A stretch of 64,000 nucleotides of DNA from Beijerinckiaceae bacterium (GTDB taxonomy: Bacteria; Pseudomonadota; Alphaproteobacteria; Rhizobiales; Beijerinckiaceae). Within the stretch, counting starts at the first letter, position 1, and each line of letters begins with the position of its first letter. The translations under genes were made by a program, and so were the position numbers. The notes beneath the pieces are model-generated. The model was not told the origin of the DNA. It ran no database searches and worked only from the letters and a program-made list of their open reading frames with translations. Location of the stretch: assembly GCA_947370975.1 (NCBI GenBank), contig CANBNG010000002.1:124001-188000 (forward strand), read 5' to 3'. Of the stretch, positions 53,850 to 62,670 are shown in pieces.

Positions 53850-56146
53850 AGTCGAGCACGCACCCGCAAAACACCTATATCGGCGGCCATGTCGAACGCG
53901 TCGAGGATTACCGCTTCCTGCGCGGCGAGGGGCAATATCTCGATGATATTTCGCGCCCCGGCCAGTGGCACGCGGCCTTTCTGCGCAGCTCGCTTGCCCA
54001 TGGCACGATCCGCAAGATCGATGCCTCTGCTGCGCTCGCAATGCCTGGCGTTCATGCCGTGATGACCGCAGCCGACATCGAGGGGAATATTCCGACCATC
54101 CCCTTCCGTCGCCCCAACCCAACCATCGGCCCCTATGCCCAGCCGATCATCGCGCGCGAGAAGGTTCGCTATTTCGGCGAGCCGATCGCCATGGTGCTTG
54201 CCGACACGGCAGAACTTGCCGAAGACGCGCTCCAGCATGTTGTCGTCGAGATCGACGCGCTGCCGGCCGTCATCGAGCGCGTGCATGCCATGTCGGATGC
54301 TGTGCTGATCTTTGAAGATACAAAGACCAACATCCCGACCGTGTTCAACGCCGAGAAGGGTGACATCGAAGCGGCTTTTGCCGGCGCGCATTATGTCATT
54401 CGCGATCAATTCGCGACGCAGCGCCAGACGGCTCTGCCGATGGAAACGCGCGGGCTTCTGGCGGAATGGGATGCCCAGCTCGGCCAGCTGACTGTCTCGG
54501 GCGCGGCAAAATTGCCTTTCTTCAATCGCACGACCATGGCCAATATGATGAACCTGCCGGAAGAGGCGGTGGATTATATCGAGCTTGATGTCGGCGGCGG
54601 TTTTGGTGCGCGCGGCGAATTCTATCCGGAAGATTATCTGCTGGCTCTGGGCGCGCGAAAGTTCAACCGCCCGATCAAGTGGATCGAGGATCGGCGCGAA
54701 CATCTCATGGCCATTGGCCATTCGCGCGAGGCCTCTTGCGATGTCGAGCTCGCCTTCAGCAAGGAGGGCGTGATCCTTGGTATGCGTGGCGATCTCTACA
54801 TCAACATCGGTGCTTATGTGCGCCCCAATGGCATGACGCCGGTGCGCAATGCCGCGCAATTCATGTCGGGCCCCTATCGCATTCCTGCCATCGATCTCGA
54901 TGCGCATGCCTTCGTCTCCAACAAGACGCCGGCTGGCACCTATCGCGGGCCAGGTCGTTACGAGGGCTGTTTCTTCATCGAGCGTCTGATGGATCAGGCG
55001 GCAGGCGCACTTGGCATCGATCGTCTGGAATTGCGGCGTCGCAATCTTCTGACGCATGAGGAAATGCCCTATCCGCTCGCTACGGTTCTGCCGAGCGATG
55101 GACGCGCGGAAACGCAATGCGATTCTGGCGATCATCGCGAGCCGTTTGAAACGGTCGTGAAGGAATCGAACTGGGCGGAAAAGGCCCATCTGCAGGGACA
55201 GCTGATCGATGGCCGCTATCACGGCATGGCGATTGGATCCTTCATCGAGGGCGGCGCTTCGGGGCCGCAGGAAAATGTGCGGATGCAGCTTGAGGCTGAC
55301 GGCATTGTCTCGCTCTATGCGGGGTCATCTGCCATCGGGCAGGGGCTTGAAACCGTCCTTGCGCAGATTGCGGCTGATTATCTGGAGCTGCCGATGGAGC
55401 GCATTCGCGTGTTCCATGGCTCAACCACTTATCTCAAGCAGGGCTGGGGCTCTTATGGCTCCCGCGCGACCGTGATGGGTGGCAATGCAGTCATCGACGC
55501 GGCGAAGAAGCTGCTCGGCGAATTCCGCCTGCATGCAGCCAAGCGTCTGGGCCTTGCGCCTGAAGAGCTGACGATCACCGAAGGCGTCGCGCGGGCTGCT
55601 GACGGGCGCTCCGTGCCTCTCGTTGAAGTTGCCAAAGACGGCATCAATGTCGATGGCTTTTTCAAGAACCAGACTCCGACCTACACTTATGGATCGGCCT
55701 TCGCGCATGTGGCGGTTGATCCAGGCACGGGGCATATCGAGATTCTCGATTATGTCGTGGCCGACGATGTCGGGCGCATCATCAATTCCATGACGTTGCA
55801 TGGTCAGGTGATGGGCGCTGCGGTGCAGGGCTTTGGCTCGGTCTTCTCCGAAGAGCTCGTCTATAATGACGAGGGCCAGCTTCTGGTGGGCTCGCTTGCG
55901 GATTATCTCATCCCGCTTGCAACCGATTATCCGGTGGTGCGCTGCATCTCGCTGGAAAATTATCCCTCGCCCACCAATCCGCTTGGCGCAAAGGGTGCTG
56001 GCGAGGGCGGCATTATTCCGGTTGGCGGCGTTGTCGCCAATGCGGTCGCCAATGCGCTGAGCTCGCTTGGCGTGCAACCCAAGATCCTCCCGCTCTCGCC
56101 CTCGCGCGTGTGGGAATTGATCGAGGATGCCCGCGCCCGCGCGTGA
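53846..56146 (+). CDS. Molybdenum hydroxylase molybdopterin-binding large subunit, CoxL-like, cassette 2
   Basis: The 766-residue catalytic subunit of the second molybdenum hydroxylase. It shows RVEDYRFLRGEGQYLDDISR, DVGGGFGARGEFYPEDYLLA, AGTYRGPGRYEGCFFIERLM, SSAIGQGLETVLAQIAADYL and the active-site glutamate in KGAGEGGIIPVGGV. The substrate-pocket segments differ from cassette 1 (GQGLETVL versus GQSTKTML; GSYGSRATVMGG versus GGFNSRQAVMAG), so the two should have different substrates. A terminator follows. Confidence 0.92.
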   Translation: MKSSTHPQNTYIGGHVERVEDYRFLRGEGQYLDDISRPGQWHAAFLRSSLAHGTIRKIDASAALAMPGVHAVMTAADIEGNIPTIPFRRPNPTIGPYAQPIIAREKVRYFGEPIAMVLADTAELAEDALQHVVVEIDALPAVIERVHAMSDAVLIFEDTKTNIPTVFNAEKGDIEAAFAGAHYVIRDQFATQRQTALPMETRGLLAEWDAQLGQLTVSGAAKLPFFNRTTMANMMNLPEEAVDYIELDVGGGFGARGEFYPEDYLLALGARKFNRPIKWIEDRREHLMAIGHSREASCDVELAFSKEGVILGMRGDLYINIGAYVRPNGMTPVRNAAQFMSGPYRIPAIDLDAHAFVSNKTPAGTYRGPGRYEGCFFIERLMDQAAGALGIDRLELRRRNLLTHEEMPYPLATVLPSDGRAETQCDSGDHREPFETVVKESNWAEKAHLQGQLIDGRYHGMAIGSFIEGGASGPQENVRMQLEADGIVSLYAGSSAIGQGLETVLAQIAADYLELPMERIRVFHGSTTYLKQGWGSYGSRATVMGGNAVIDAAKKLLGEFRLHAAKRLGLAPEELTITEGVARAADGRSVPLVEVAKDGINVDGFFKNQTPTYTYGSAFAHVAVDPGTGHIEILDYVVADDVGRIINSMTLHGQVMGAAVQGFGSVFSEELVYNDEGQLLVGSLADYLIPLATDYPVVRCISLENYPSPTNPLGAKGAGEGGIIPVGGVVANAVANALSSLGVQPKILPLSPSRVWELIEDARARA

Positions 56147-56158
56147 GTGATTGAACTG

Positions 56159-56195
56159 AAAAAGCCCCGTCGGTGGAAACCGGCGGGGCTTTTTT
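56159..56195 (+). terminator. Rho-independent terminator
   Basis: AAGCCCCG and CGGT pair with ACCG and CGGGGCTT around a GGAA loop, followed by TTTTT. It closes the long plus-strand run that begins at 41076. Confidence 0.93.
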
Positions 56196-56197
56196 AT

Positions 56198-56279
56198 CGT
56201 CATTGCGAGCGCGGCAACGCAATCCAGAGCGCATGCTGCGAAAATGGATTGCCGCGTCGCTACGTTCCTCGCAATGACG
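56198..56279. repeat. CGTCATTGCGAG-type palindromic repeat (type B), copy 2
   Basis: CGTCATTGCGAGCGCGGCAA at the left and a complementary right end finishing CTCGCAATGACG, with inner GCAATCCA/TGGATTGC pairing. It abuts the preceding terminator and lies in the short space before a convergent gene. It matches the unit nested at 32670-32753. Confidence 0.9.
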
Positions 56280-56300
56280 GGTTGCGTTGCCAGAAAGCAC

Positions 56301-57317
56301 TCACCATTCGAGAATTTTTGCGGTCTTGTCGAGAATGGGCTGGGGAACGGCTGCGGCCTTCTTCACAAGGGCTGTCAATTCATCAGCTGTTTTCGGGCGT
56401 ATCTCCAGCATTTCCTTTTTCGACTCCGCGATCAGCTCGGGGTCGGCGAGCGCAGCCATATAGGCTTTGCGCAAAATCTCCACGCGGTCAGCGGGCACTT
56501 CGGGCGCGACCCAATGATTGTAGCCGATGGCTGTGGGCAGCGTAACGACGGTAGCGATCTGGCGGGCCTCCTCGCCTGTCACAAGATCGAGCAGAAGCGG
56601 AACATCTGGAAGGTCGGGCTCTTTCTCAAAGCCGATCTGCGCGAGAATGGAGATCTTCTTGTCGCGTAGCCAATCGGGCTTGGTACTGACGAGACTTGAA
56701 TAGGCGCCGCCGCCCCGTCCCTCCACCTCGCCGCGCTCGAGTGCGAGGTTGCTCTCGTTGGTGCCGGCATAGCCGTTGATGATCTTGAATTTCGTGCCGA
56801 CCAACGCGTTCAGGACAGCCGGGTAAATATTGGCGTCCGAGATGACACCCGAGCCTGCGACCGACACCTCGCGCTTCTTTGCATCGTCAATCTTCTGGAT
56901 GCCGGAGCTGCGCCACGTGTAAACAGTGTTGTTGGAATAGGCCATGCTGCCGAGCCAGACGAACTTTGCCGGGTCATATTGCGCGCCCTTGCCGCCCAGC
57001 ATCTGGAACATGGCGGCGCCCTGATTGACGCCGGCAATATAGGTGCCGTCCTTCGGGGCTGCCGCATAAACGTGGTTGGCCGCGCGCACGCCGCCGGCTC
57101 CCGTCATGTTCTGCACGATGACGTTCGGGTTGCCCGCGATATGATTGCCCATGTAGCGCGCGAGCAGGCGGGCATAGAGATCATAGCCGCCGCCGGGGCC
57201 GAAACCGACCATGATGTTGATCGTCTTGCCCTTGTAGAAGGGCTCCTGCGCAGATGCTGGCGTGACGCCGGCAAGGGCGAGGGTCGCGAGGCCAATCTGG
57301 ATCCAATTGCGCAGCAT
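56301..57317 (-). CDS. Bug/TctC-family tripartite tricarboxylate transporter substrate-binding protein
   Basis: A 338-residue periplasmic binding protein. The signal peptide MLRNWIQIGLATLALAGVTP ends near ASAQ. The mature openings KTINIMVGFGPGGGYDLYAR and NVIVQNMTGAGGVRAANHVY match the GGGYD subgroup and closely resemble the protein encoded at 34762-35787. AAGGACGG precedes the ATG. No membrane subunits are adjacent. The promoter region holds the GTCCCAATTTTGGAC operator-like site, so it is probably co-regulated with the UbiD or xdh genes. Confidence 0.9.
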   Translation of the reverse strand: MLRNWIQIGLATLALAGVTPASAQEPFYKGKTINIMVGFGPGGGYDLYARLLARYMGNHIAGNPNVIVQNMTGAGGVRAANHVYAAAPKDGTYIAGVNQGAAMFQMLGGKGAQYDPAKFVWLGSMAYSNNTVYTWRSSGIQKIDDAKKREVSVAGSGVISDANIYPAVLNALVGTKFKIINGYAGTNESNLALERGEVEGRGGGAYSSLVSTKPDWLRDKKISILAQIGFEKEPDLPDVPLLLDLVTGEEARQIATVVTLPTAIGYNHWVAPEVPADRVEILRKAYMAALADPELIAESKKEMLEIRPKTADELTALVKKAAAVPQPILDKTAKILEW

Positions 57318-57339
57318 GACCGTCCTTTTTTGGTGAACC

Positions 57340-57354
57340 GTCCCAATTTTGGAC
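57340..57354. promoter_or_regulatory. Operator-like 15-mer, copy 2
   Basis: GTCCCAATTTTGGAC, 23 bases upstream of the minus-strand Bug gene start at 57317. It differs from the copy at 40838-40852 at two central positions only. Its location overlaps where the promoter should be, which suits a repressor. The rest of 57318-57569 contains no gene. Confidence 0.5.
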
Positions 57355-57569
57355 CGGCTTTCTTATGCTTGCAACTGTCCCCGGGCGCGCGCGCCGCCTT
57401 TTGTGAAAATTGTGCAAGGGATGCGCAGCCTGAGCGAACAAAGGGCAGGAATTGGCGCTGCCATGCTCAGACTTCTGGGGCCTGAACACGTTTTTGCATG
57501 TTCAAAGCGGCAGAATTTATGCATCCTCCGCGAAACTGATGTGCGGCTTGTTTTGGTGAGGGTGCAGGA

Positions 57570-58337
57570 ATGGTATTGAAGGCGCAGGAGCCCTGGATCG
57601 GCGCACGGGGCCGCATTGGCGTGATCATCCCCTCCACCAATATTGGTGTCGAATATGATTGCCAGCGCATCATCCCGCCCGGCGTCACCTGGCATTTCGC
57701 GCGCTTCTTCGTGAGTCAGCCGGACCTGTCGAGCGATGACATGTTCATGGCATTTATCGATGCAATTCGACACACGATTCCCGACGCTCTGCGCGACATC
57801 ATGACATGCGAGCCGAGCTACATCATGATGGGCATGTCGGCCGAGACATTCTGGGGCGGGCTCGAAGGCAATGTCGAATTCGAGGCGCGCCTGCGCGACG
57901 CCATCGGCCCGACAATGGGGCTTACCAGCGGCGCTGCGGCGCTCACCGCAGCACTCGATGCATTCGGCGCAAAACGCGTCGCCGCACTCACCCCCTATCA
58001 ATCGGTGGGCGATGTGCAGGTGCGTCGCTTCCTTGAGGAATCGGGCTATGAGGTCACAAAGGTGGTGGGCCTCAAATGCGACAGCGCGACTTCGATTGCC
58101 CATACGCCGCCGCGCGAGGTAATCGACACGGTGTTGCGCGAACTCGATGGCGCGGATGTCGATGCGATCGTGCAGGCGGGCACCAATCTGTCGGGGCTCG
58201 ATATTTTCCCCACGCTCGAAAAGCAATTGGGCAAGCCGGTAATTCCGATCAATGTTGCGAGTATCTGGCATGCCTTGCGCGCGCAGGGCATCAACGACAA
58301 GATTTATGGGCGCGGCTGGCTGCTTGAACGCCATTAA
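57570..58337 (+). CDS. Maleate isomerase/arylmalonate decarboxylase-like protein lacking the usual cysteines
   Basis: A 255-residue protein of the Asp/Glu racemase superfamily. RGRIGVIIPSTNIGVEYDCQ and FGAKRVAALTPYQSVGDVQV are typical of the maleate isomerase branch. The first cysteine region reads YIMMGMSAETFWGG and the second reads DAIVQAGTNLSGLD, so the two catalytic cysteine positions seem to hold serine and glycine. It may therefore be non-isomerising or use another mechanism. It is followed by a flavin monooxygenase and an isochorismatase-fold hydrolase, the set expected in a nicotinate-like lower pathway. Confidence 0.82.
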   Translation: MVLKAQEPWIGARGRIGVIIPSTNIGVEYDCQRIIPPGVTWHFARFFVSQPDLSSDDMFMAFIDAIRHTIPDALRDIMTCEPSYIMMGMSAETFWGGLEGNVEFEARLRDAIGPTMGLTSGAAALTAALDAFGAKRVAALTPYQSVGDVQVRRFLEESGYEVTKVVGLKCDSATSIAHTPPREVIDTVLRELDGADVDAIVQAGTNLSGLDIFPTLEKQLGKPVIPINVASIWHALRAQGINDKIYGRGWLLERH

Positions 58338-58365
58338 GTCCGCTGTGGATGCGCCCGAATTTGAA

Positions 58366-59598
58366 ATGAACGAAAAGGTTAAGCAAAAAATGTCGAGCGA
58401 CAGACAAATCCTGATCAGCGGCGCGGGGCCTGTGGGCTATGCGACGGCGCTCAATCTTGCGCTGCATGGCATCCCTTTCACGCTGTTTGAATCGGGCGCT
58501 GATATTTTTGAAGATCCGCGCGCGGGAACAATCCATCCGCCGACGCTCGAAATGTTTGAAGCCAGTGGCGTGACGCAGGCGATGCTGGACGAGGGCTATA
58601 TCGTCCGCAATTATCATTACCGCGATCGCCGCGATGGCATTGTCGCCGATTTTCATCTCGAGGCTCTCAAGGATGAGACTCGCCATCCCTATCGCGTGAT
58701 GCTGGAGCAGCACAAATTGTCCCGCATTCTGCGCGACAAGCTCAAAGGTTTTGGCAATCATCAGATCCTCAACGAGCATCGCGTCGCGCGCGTTGTGCAG
58801 GATGGGGATGGCGTCACGGCCATTGTCGAAACACCGCAGGGCGAGAAGAGCTTTCGCGGCGCCTATATGATCGGGTGCGATGGCGGGCGCTCGCAGGTGC
58901 GCAAGTCGATGAATGTCAAATTCGACGGCTTTACCTATCCCGAGCGCTTTCTCGTGCTCAGCACGAAATATGATTTTGGCGCGCATGGCTATGCCATCAC
59001 CAATTACATTGCCGATCCGGATGAATGGTGCGCGCTGTTCAAGGTGCCGGGCTATGACGGCAAGGGACTTTGGCGCATCCTCTTCCCCGCGGCGCATGAA
59101 GCGAGCGAGGCGGAGCTGTTCGATGAGGCCTCGATCCAGAAGCGCATCAGCGGCTTTCAGACAAAGGACGGTCCTTACGACATCTACCATCGCAACCTCT
59201 ATGAGGTGCATCAGCGCGTCGCCTCCTCCTATCGCGACGGGCGCCTGTTGCTCGCGGGAGATGCGGCCCACATCAACAATCCGCTGGGCGGCATGGGGAT
59301 GAATTTTGGTCTGCACGATTCCTTCAACCTGACGGACAAGCTCGCCAAGATCTGGTTTGAAGGCGCGAGCGAGGATCTGCTCGATCTTTACGATCGCCAG
59401 CGCCGCACGGTTGCGCAGGAATTCCTGCAGCGCCAGACCATCGAGAACAAGCGCAATATCGAGCAGAAAGACCCGGCGGAGCGCGAGAAATTCTACGAGG
59501 ATCTGCGCGCCATCACGCGCGATCCCGAGAAGCTGCGCGTCTATCTGCTGCGTGTGGCGATGATCGAGGGCATCCGCCGCTCGAACAGCATCACCTGA
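58366..59598 (+). CDS. FAD-dependent aromatic monooxygenase-like protein
   Basis: A 410-residue flavoprotein hydroxylase of the PheA/TfdB-like (FAD_binding_3) group. The FAD motifs are GAGPVGYATALNLALHG near the start, the second motif with YMIGCDGGRSQVRKSM, and the GD motif RLLLAGDAAHINNPLGGMGM. An ATG at 58390 (MSSDRQILISG) is an equally good start. It would hydroxylate an aromatic or hydroxylated N-heteroaromatic acid with NAD(P)H and oxygen. It ends 14 bases before the isochorismatase-family gene. Confidence 0.88.
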   Translation: MNEKVKQKMSSDRQILISGAGPVGYATALNLALHGIPFTLFESGADIFEDPRAGTIHPPTLEMFEASGVTQAMLDEGYIVRNYHYRDRRDGIVADFHLEALKDETRHPYRVMLEQHKLSRILRDKLKGFGNHQILNEHRVARVVQDGDGVTAIVETPQGEKSFRGAYMIGCDGGRSQVRKSMNVKFDGFTYPERFLVLSTKYDFGAHGYAITNYIADPDEWCALFKVPGYDGKGLWRILFPAAHEASEAELFDEASIQKRISGFQTKDGPYDIYHRNLYEVHQRVASSYRDGRLLLAGDAAHINNPLGGMGMNFGLHDSFNLTDKLAKIWFEGASEDLLDLYDRQRRTVAQEFLQRQTIENKRNIEQKDPAEREKFYEDLRAITRDPEKLRVYLLRVAMIEGIRRSNSIT

Positions 59599-59612
59599 AG
59601 GCGGCGCCACAG

Positions 59613-60239
59613 ATGAGCGATACGGATGTTTACGCCCGACAGGGCTTTGGCGCGCAGGCGGGCTTTGGTGCGCGTGCTGCCTTGCTTCTGGTTGATTTCG
59701 TCAATGGCTTTAACGATCCCGCCTTGTTTGGCGGGGGCAATATTCCTGCTGCCATCGAGAAGACGAAACTGCTGCTGGCAGCCGCGCGCGAAACGGCAAC
59801 GCCTGTCTGTTTCACCCGCGTTGTCTATGCGGCGCATGGCGCGGATGCCGGCGTGTTTTGCCTCAAGGCGCCGAAACTGTCTGTGCTGACCGAAGAGGCG
59901 CATGCGTCCCAGGTTGTGTCTGAACTCACGCCGCGCGCCGATGAATATGTCTTGCGCAAGACGCAGCCCTCGGCCTTTTTCGGCACCGATCTGGCGGGGT
60001 GGTTGATCGCGCGCAAAGTGGACACTGTGCTTGTTGTCGGCGCCACGACGTCTGGCTGCGTGCGCGCCAGCGTGGTCGATGCGATGAGCTATAATTTCCG
60101 CACCATCGTGGTCACCGATTGCGTGGGCGACCGCGCACTCGGGCCCCACGAGGCCAATCTTTTCGACATGGGCCAGAAATATGCCGATCTGCATGAGTGC
60201 GCTCATGTGATCGCCTGGCTCAAGAGGCAGGCCACCTGA
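59613..60239 (+). CDS. Isochorismatase family cysteine hydrolase (maleamate amidase-like)
   Basis: A 208-residue amidase. The triad is seen as aspartate in LLLVDFVNGFNDP, lysine in VLRKTQPSAFFGTDLA and cysteine in ATTSGCVRASVVDAM. The compact form resembles NicF-type maleamate amidohydrolases more than the longer enzyme at 22945. Its neighbours, a maleate-isomerase-like protein and a flavin monooxygenase, are the companions such an enzyme has in nicotinate degradation. There is no NicX or NicD gene nearby, so the comparison is partial. Confidence 0.87.
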   Translation: MSDTDVYARQGFGAQAGFGARAALLLVDFVNGFNDPALFGGGNIPAAIEKTKLLLAAARETATPVCFTRVVYAAHGADAGVFCLKAPKLSVLTEEAHASQVVSELTPRADEYVLRKTQPSAFFGTDLAGWLIARKVDTVLVVGATTSGCVRASVVDAMSYNFRTIVVTDCVGDRALGPHEANLFDMGQKYADLHECAHVIAWLKRQAT

Positions 60240-60365
60240 CCTTGCAAAGCTCACGCTGATCGCGAAAACTGATCTTGAAACGGTAAAGCAGGCGGACCGG
60301 CACGTCTCCTGCATGAAATGAGGGGCTCGTAGCCTGAAGGCGCGGGTCGAGACAGAGGGTGATCC

Positions 60366-61373
60366 ATGTTGAACAGGCGGTCGATTGTGCAATTCAAGGC
60401 AGGCGTCCTCGCGCTCGCGGGGCTGGCGGCTGCGGGGCTGGTGCTTGCCAGTTCGCCCGTCCATGCGCAGGCTTGGCCATCGCGCCCCGTGACAGTCGTG
60501 GTGCCGTTCCCGGCAGGCGGCAATACGGATACGATGGCGCGTCTGGCTGCTGATTATCTGACTCACAAGCTCGGCCAGAATTTCATTGTTGAAAATCGCC
60601 CGACAGGGGGTGGCATTGTCGCTGCGGCGCAGGTCGCGCGCGCGCCGGCCGATGGGCAGACCTTGTTCTTCGCCTCTGCGGGGCAAATGGTCATTCTGCC
60701 CATGATGCAGAAGGTCAATTACGATCCCGATGCGGATTTCGCGCCGGTGAGCATTTTGGGCACCGGGCCCTTCGTGCTCGGCGTGAAGGCGTCTCTGCCG
60801 GTGAACACCCTCGAGGAATTCCTCGATTTTGCGCGCAAATATAAGGACCGGCTGAATGTGTCCTCGGCGGGCGCAGGGTCTATCGGGCATCTGACCTCCG
60901 CACTTCTGGCCAAGCGCGCCAATTTCGATCTCGTCTTCGTGCCCTATCAGGGGGGTGGTCCGGCCATGTCGGCGCTGGTTGCGGGCGATGTGGACATGTA
61001 TTTCGGCAATGCCTCGGAATTGTTGCAGCATGCCGGTGGCGGCGCGATCAAGATCCTGGCCGTCTCCACGCTCGACAAGATGAAGCAATTGCCCGATGTG
61101 CCGGCAGTCTCGTCAGCCTATCCGGGCTTCCAGACCTCCTCGTGGAACGGGTTCCTTGTCGCCAAGGGCACGCCACAGGCGATCATCGACCGTCTGACGG
61201 AAGAAACGATTGCCGCCAGCAAGGATCCCAGGATCGCCGCCCGGCTCGAGGCTCTGGGGATCAAGCCTATTGGCTCGACCGCCAAGGAAATGGCTGACAC
61301 GATTATGGCCGAGCGCCCGGTCTATAAGGAAGCGATCGAGGCTGGGGAGCTGAAATTGCCGCGCAACAAGTAA
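60366..61373 (+). CDS. Bug/TctC-family tripartite tricarboxylate transporter substrate-binding protein
   Basis: A 335-residue periplasmic binding protein with a signal peptide ending near VHAQ. The standard Bug motifs are present: RPVTVVVPFPAGGNTDTMAR and FIVENRPTGGGIVAAAQVAR, and VPYQGGGPAMSALVAGDVDM. It belongs to the PAGG subgroup, unlike the other two in the window. GAGGGTGATCC precedes the ATG. No TctA or TctB genes are adjacent, as is usual for this large family. It likely binds a mono- or dicarboxylate of the same pathway. Confidence 0.92.
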   Translation: MLNRRSIVQFKAGVLALAGLAAAGLVLASSPVHAQAWPSRPVTVVVPFPAGGNTDTMARLAADYLTHKLGQNFIVENRPTGGGIVAAAQVARAPADGQTLFFASAGQMVILPMMQKVNYDPDADFAPVSILGTGPFVLGVKASLPVNTLEEFLDFARKYKDRLNVSSAGAGSIGHLTSALLAKRANFDLVFVPYQGGGPAMSALVAGDVDMYFGNASELLQHAGGGAIKILAVSTLDKMKQLPDVPAVSSAYPGFQTSSWNGFLVAKGTPQAIIDRLTEETIAASKDPRIAARLEALGIKPIGSTAKEMADTIMAERPVYKEAIEAGELKLPRNK

Positions 61374-61400
61374 GCGCGGGGGCACACGAGCTGCAAACAC

Positions 61401-61424
61401 AACGGGCGCGCAAGCGCCCGTTTT
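61401..61424 (+). terminator. Rho-independent terminator
   Basis: AACGGGCGC, a GCAA tetraloop and GCGCCCGTT, then TTC. It closes the Bug-family gene 28 bases upstream. Confidence 0.88.
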
Positions 61425-61470
61425 CGTATCACGGGCGGGCAGCAGTGGCTCTCCGTCCGCTTGCGGAGAC

Positions 61471-61494
61471 GAAAAAGGCGCCCGCGGGGCGCCT
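61471..61494 (-). terminator. Rho-independent terminator of tRNA-Pro
   Basis: Read on the minus strand: AGGCGCCC, a CGC loop and GGGCGCCT, followed by TTTTC. It lies 23 bases beyond the 3' end of the minus-strand tRNA. Confidence 0.85.
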
Positions 61495-61516
61495 GATAAC
61501 GCAGATTTGAAGAAAA

Positions 61517-61593
61517 TGGTCGGAGTGAGAGGATTCGAACCTCCGACCCCCTCGTCCCGAACGAGGTGCGCTACCAGGCTGCGCTACACTCCG
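61517..61593 (-). tRNA. tRNA-Pro (anticodon CGG)
   Basis: A complete cloverleaf on the minus strand. The acceptor stem is CGGAGTG paired with CACTCCG. The anticodon loop TTCGGGA gives CGG, flanked by CCTCG and CGAGG stems. The T-arm GGTTCGAATCC is standard. The discriminator A is followed by an encoded CCA. It reads proline CCG codons. Confidence 0.97.
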
Positions 61594-61796
61594 ACATTGG
61601 CTAAGGGCTTGTGGCCCCGCCGAACTGGTGAGCCGCGTTATAGCGAGGCGAACAGGGGGGGGCAAGGGGTTGGAGGCCAATCGGCCCAGTAATTCGCGAG
61701 TTCTTCCATTGTGGCAACGAAGTGTTGCGGGCGATGGCACTCCCGATTATGGTCCGCGCGCTGGCACAGGGAACGAATCTCTGAATTGCCGGCTGT

Positions 61797-61871
61797 TGGG
61801 GCGTCGCCAAGCGGTAAGGCAGTGGATTTTGATTCCACCATGCGGAGGTTCGAATCCTCCCGCCCCAGCCA
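61797..61871 (+). tRNA. tRNA-Gln (anticodon TTG)
   Basis: The acceptor stem TGGGGCG pairs with CGCCCCA. The D-arm GCCAAGCGGTAAGGC is typical of tRNA-Gln. The anticodon stem GTGGA/TCCAC encloses TTTTGAT, giving TTG. The T-arm is GGAGGTTCGAATCCTCC. The discriminator G is followed by an encoded CCA. A decayed AAA-type ATPase fragment starts 264 bases further on, as is common where mobile DNA has entered next to tRNA genes. Confidence 0.97.
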
Positions 61872-61923
61872 TTTTTTTCAAAGGCTTAGATGATCACTAG
61901 CCCCCCGGAGCGCCGGAAAACAG

Positions 61924-61940
61924 TGTCAACATTGTTGACA
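61924..61940. promoter_or_regulatory. Perfect 7-bp palindrome TGTCAAC-ATT-GTTGACA
   Basis: An uninterrupted dyad in the non-coding stretch after tRNA-Gln. It could be an operator or recombinase site, or an accident. No gene start is positioned to use it convincingly. Confidence 0.3.
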
Positions 61941-62134
61941 GCTTTTGCGTGTTTTCGCTCCGCGTAGATGTGAACGCTCGAAATTCGTCAAACAGCATAG
62001 CGTGTTGCTGTTTCCCGGAGAGCGGAAAACGTTCCGCTGCCTTTGACCGTTTCGCCCCAAGGCTCATTGCTTCGCTCAAGCATCTGTGGCTCAATTTCGT
62101 CATTCACTGATCAATTTGAGCTGGGCGTGCGTCA

Positions 62135-62670
62135 ATGATTACGGAAATTCAGTTCGGACCCGAGGCTTCCTGTAAGAGCGTGACCAAGGTCACCGACTTG
62201 AAGAAGGTGAATTTCTTTTTCGGGGCCAATGGGGCGGGAAAAACGACCTTAGCGAAGGCCATTGCAAATCCTGACTCGCTCAGAACCGCATTGTGACGTG
62301 GAAGGGCACATCATTCACCCGCCTCTTTCTCTTCAACAAGAGTTTCATCGAGAGCAGCTTCGCGGAGAGCAATATTCCATCAATCGTCACTTTAGGAAAA
62401 GACGAAGTTGCAACGCAAACACGTTTGAAAACTTTGTACGCTGGCTTGAAATCCGGATTAGGACCTCGCTGCCGATCGGCAAACCGAGCGGTCGCTCGGT
62501 CGAAACTTCCACCTCCACGATTCTTGCGTCACGGCCGATCAATATGTCCGAACTCGGGCGCTTTTGGTCACTGGCGCTCTTCGTCGCCATCATGCCTGCA
62601 AAGGCCAAGCGCAGAGATGCCCACGATCAAGAGCGCCAACTTGAGCATCCGACTAAGACCTTTATTTTGA
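62135..62670 (+). pseudogene. Frameshifted remnant of an AAA_13-type ATPase (RloC/PrrC-like N-terminus)
   Basis: Frame starting at 62135: MITEIQFGPEASCKSVTKVT, then LKKVNFFFGANGAGKTTLAK, a clear Walker A (GANGAGKTT) in the context typical of AAA_13 ATPases. This frame stops at 62294. From about 62290 the homology continues one frame over: FLFNKSFIESSFAESNIP then IVTLGKDEVATQTRLKTL, the next conserved stretch of the family, lost after about 62465. So it is a disrupted 5' fragment with a frameshift and no ATPase core. AAA_13 proteins include tRNA-cleaving RloC and PrrC, but that domain is absent here. Confidence 0.65.
62387..62648 (-). pseudogene. Possible remnant of a membrane-anchored protein
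   Basis: On the minus strand from 62648, MLKLALLIVGISALGL reads as a membrane anchor or signal, then a shift of frame continues FAGMMATKSASDQKRPSSDI and DARIVEVEVSTERPLGLPIG. The second part faintly recalls the C-terminus of HlyD-type adaptor proteins. The overlap with the AAA_13 remnant on the other strand means at most one reading is meaningful in the shared part. Low confidence. Confidence 0.2.

Noticed and set aside
61897..62103. A 68-codon minus-strand open frame after tRNA-Gln
   Set aside because: No recognisable motif and a weak ribosome site; it lies in decayed DNA. I could not support it as a gene.
61872..62135. Possible attachment-site duplication of the tRNA-Gln 3' end
   Set aside because: I looked for a second copy of the T-arm and acceptor sequence between 61872 and 63100 and did not find one.
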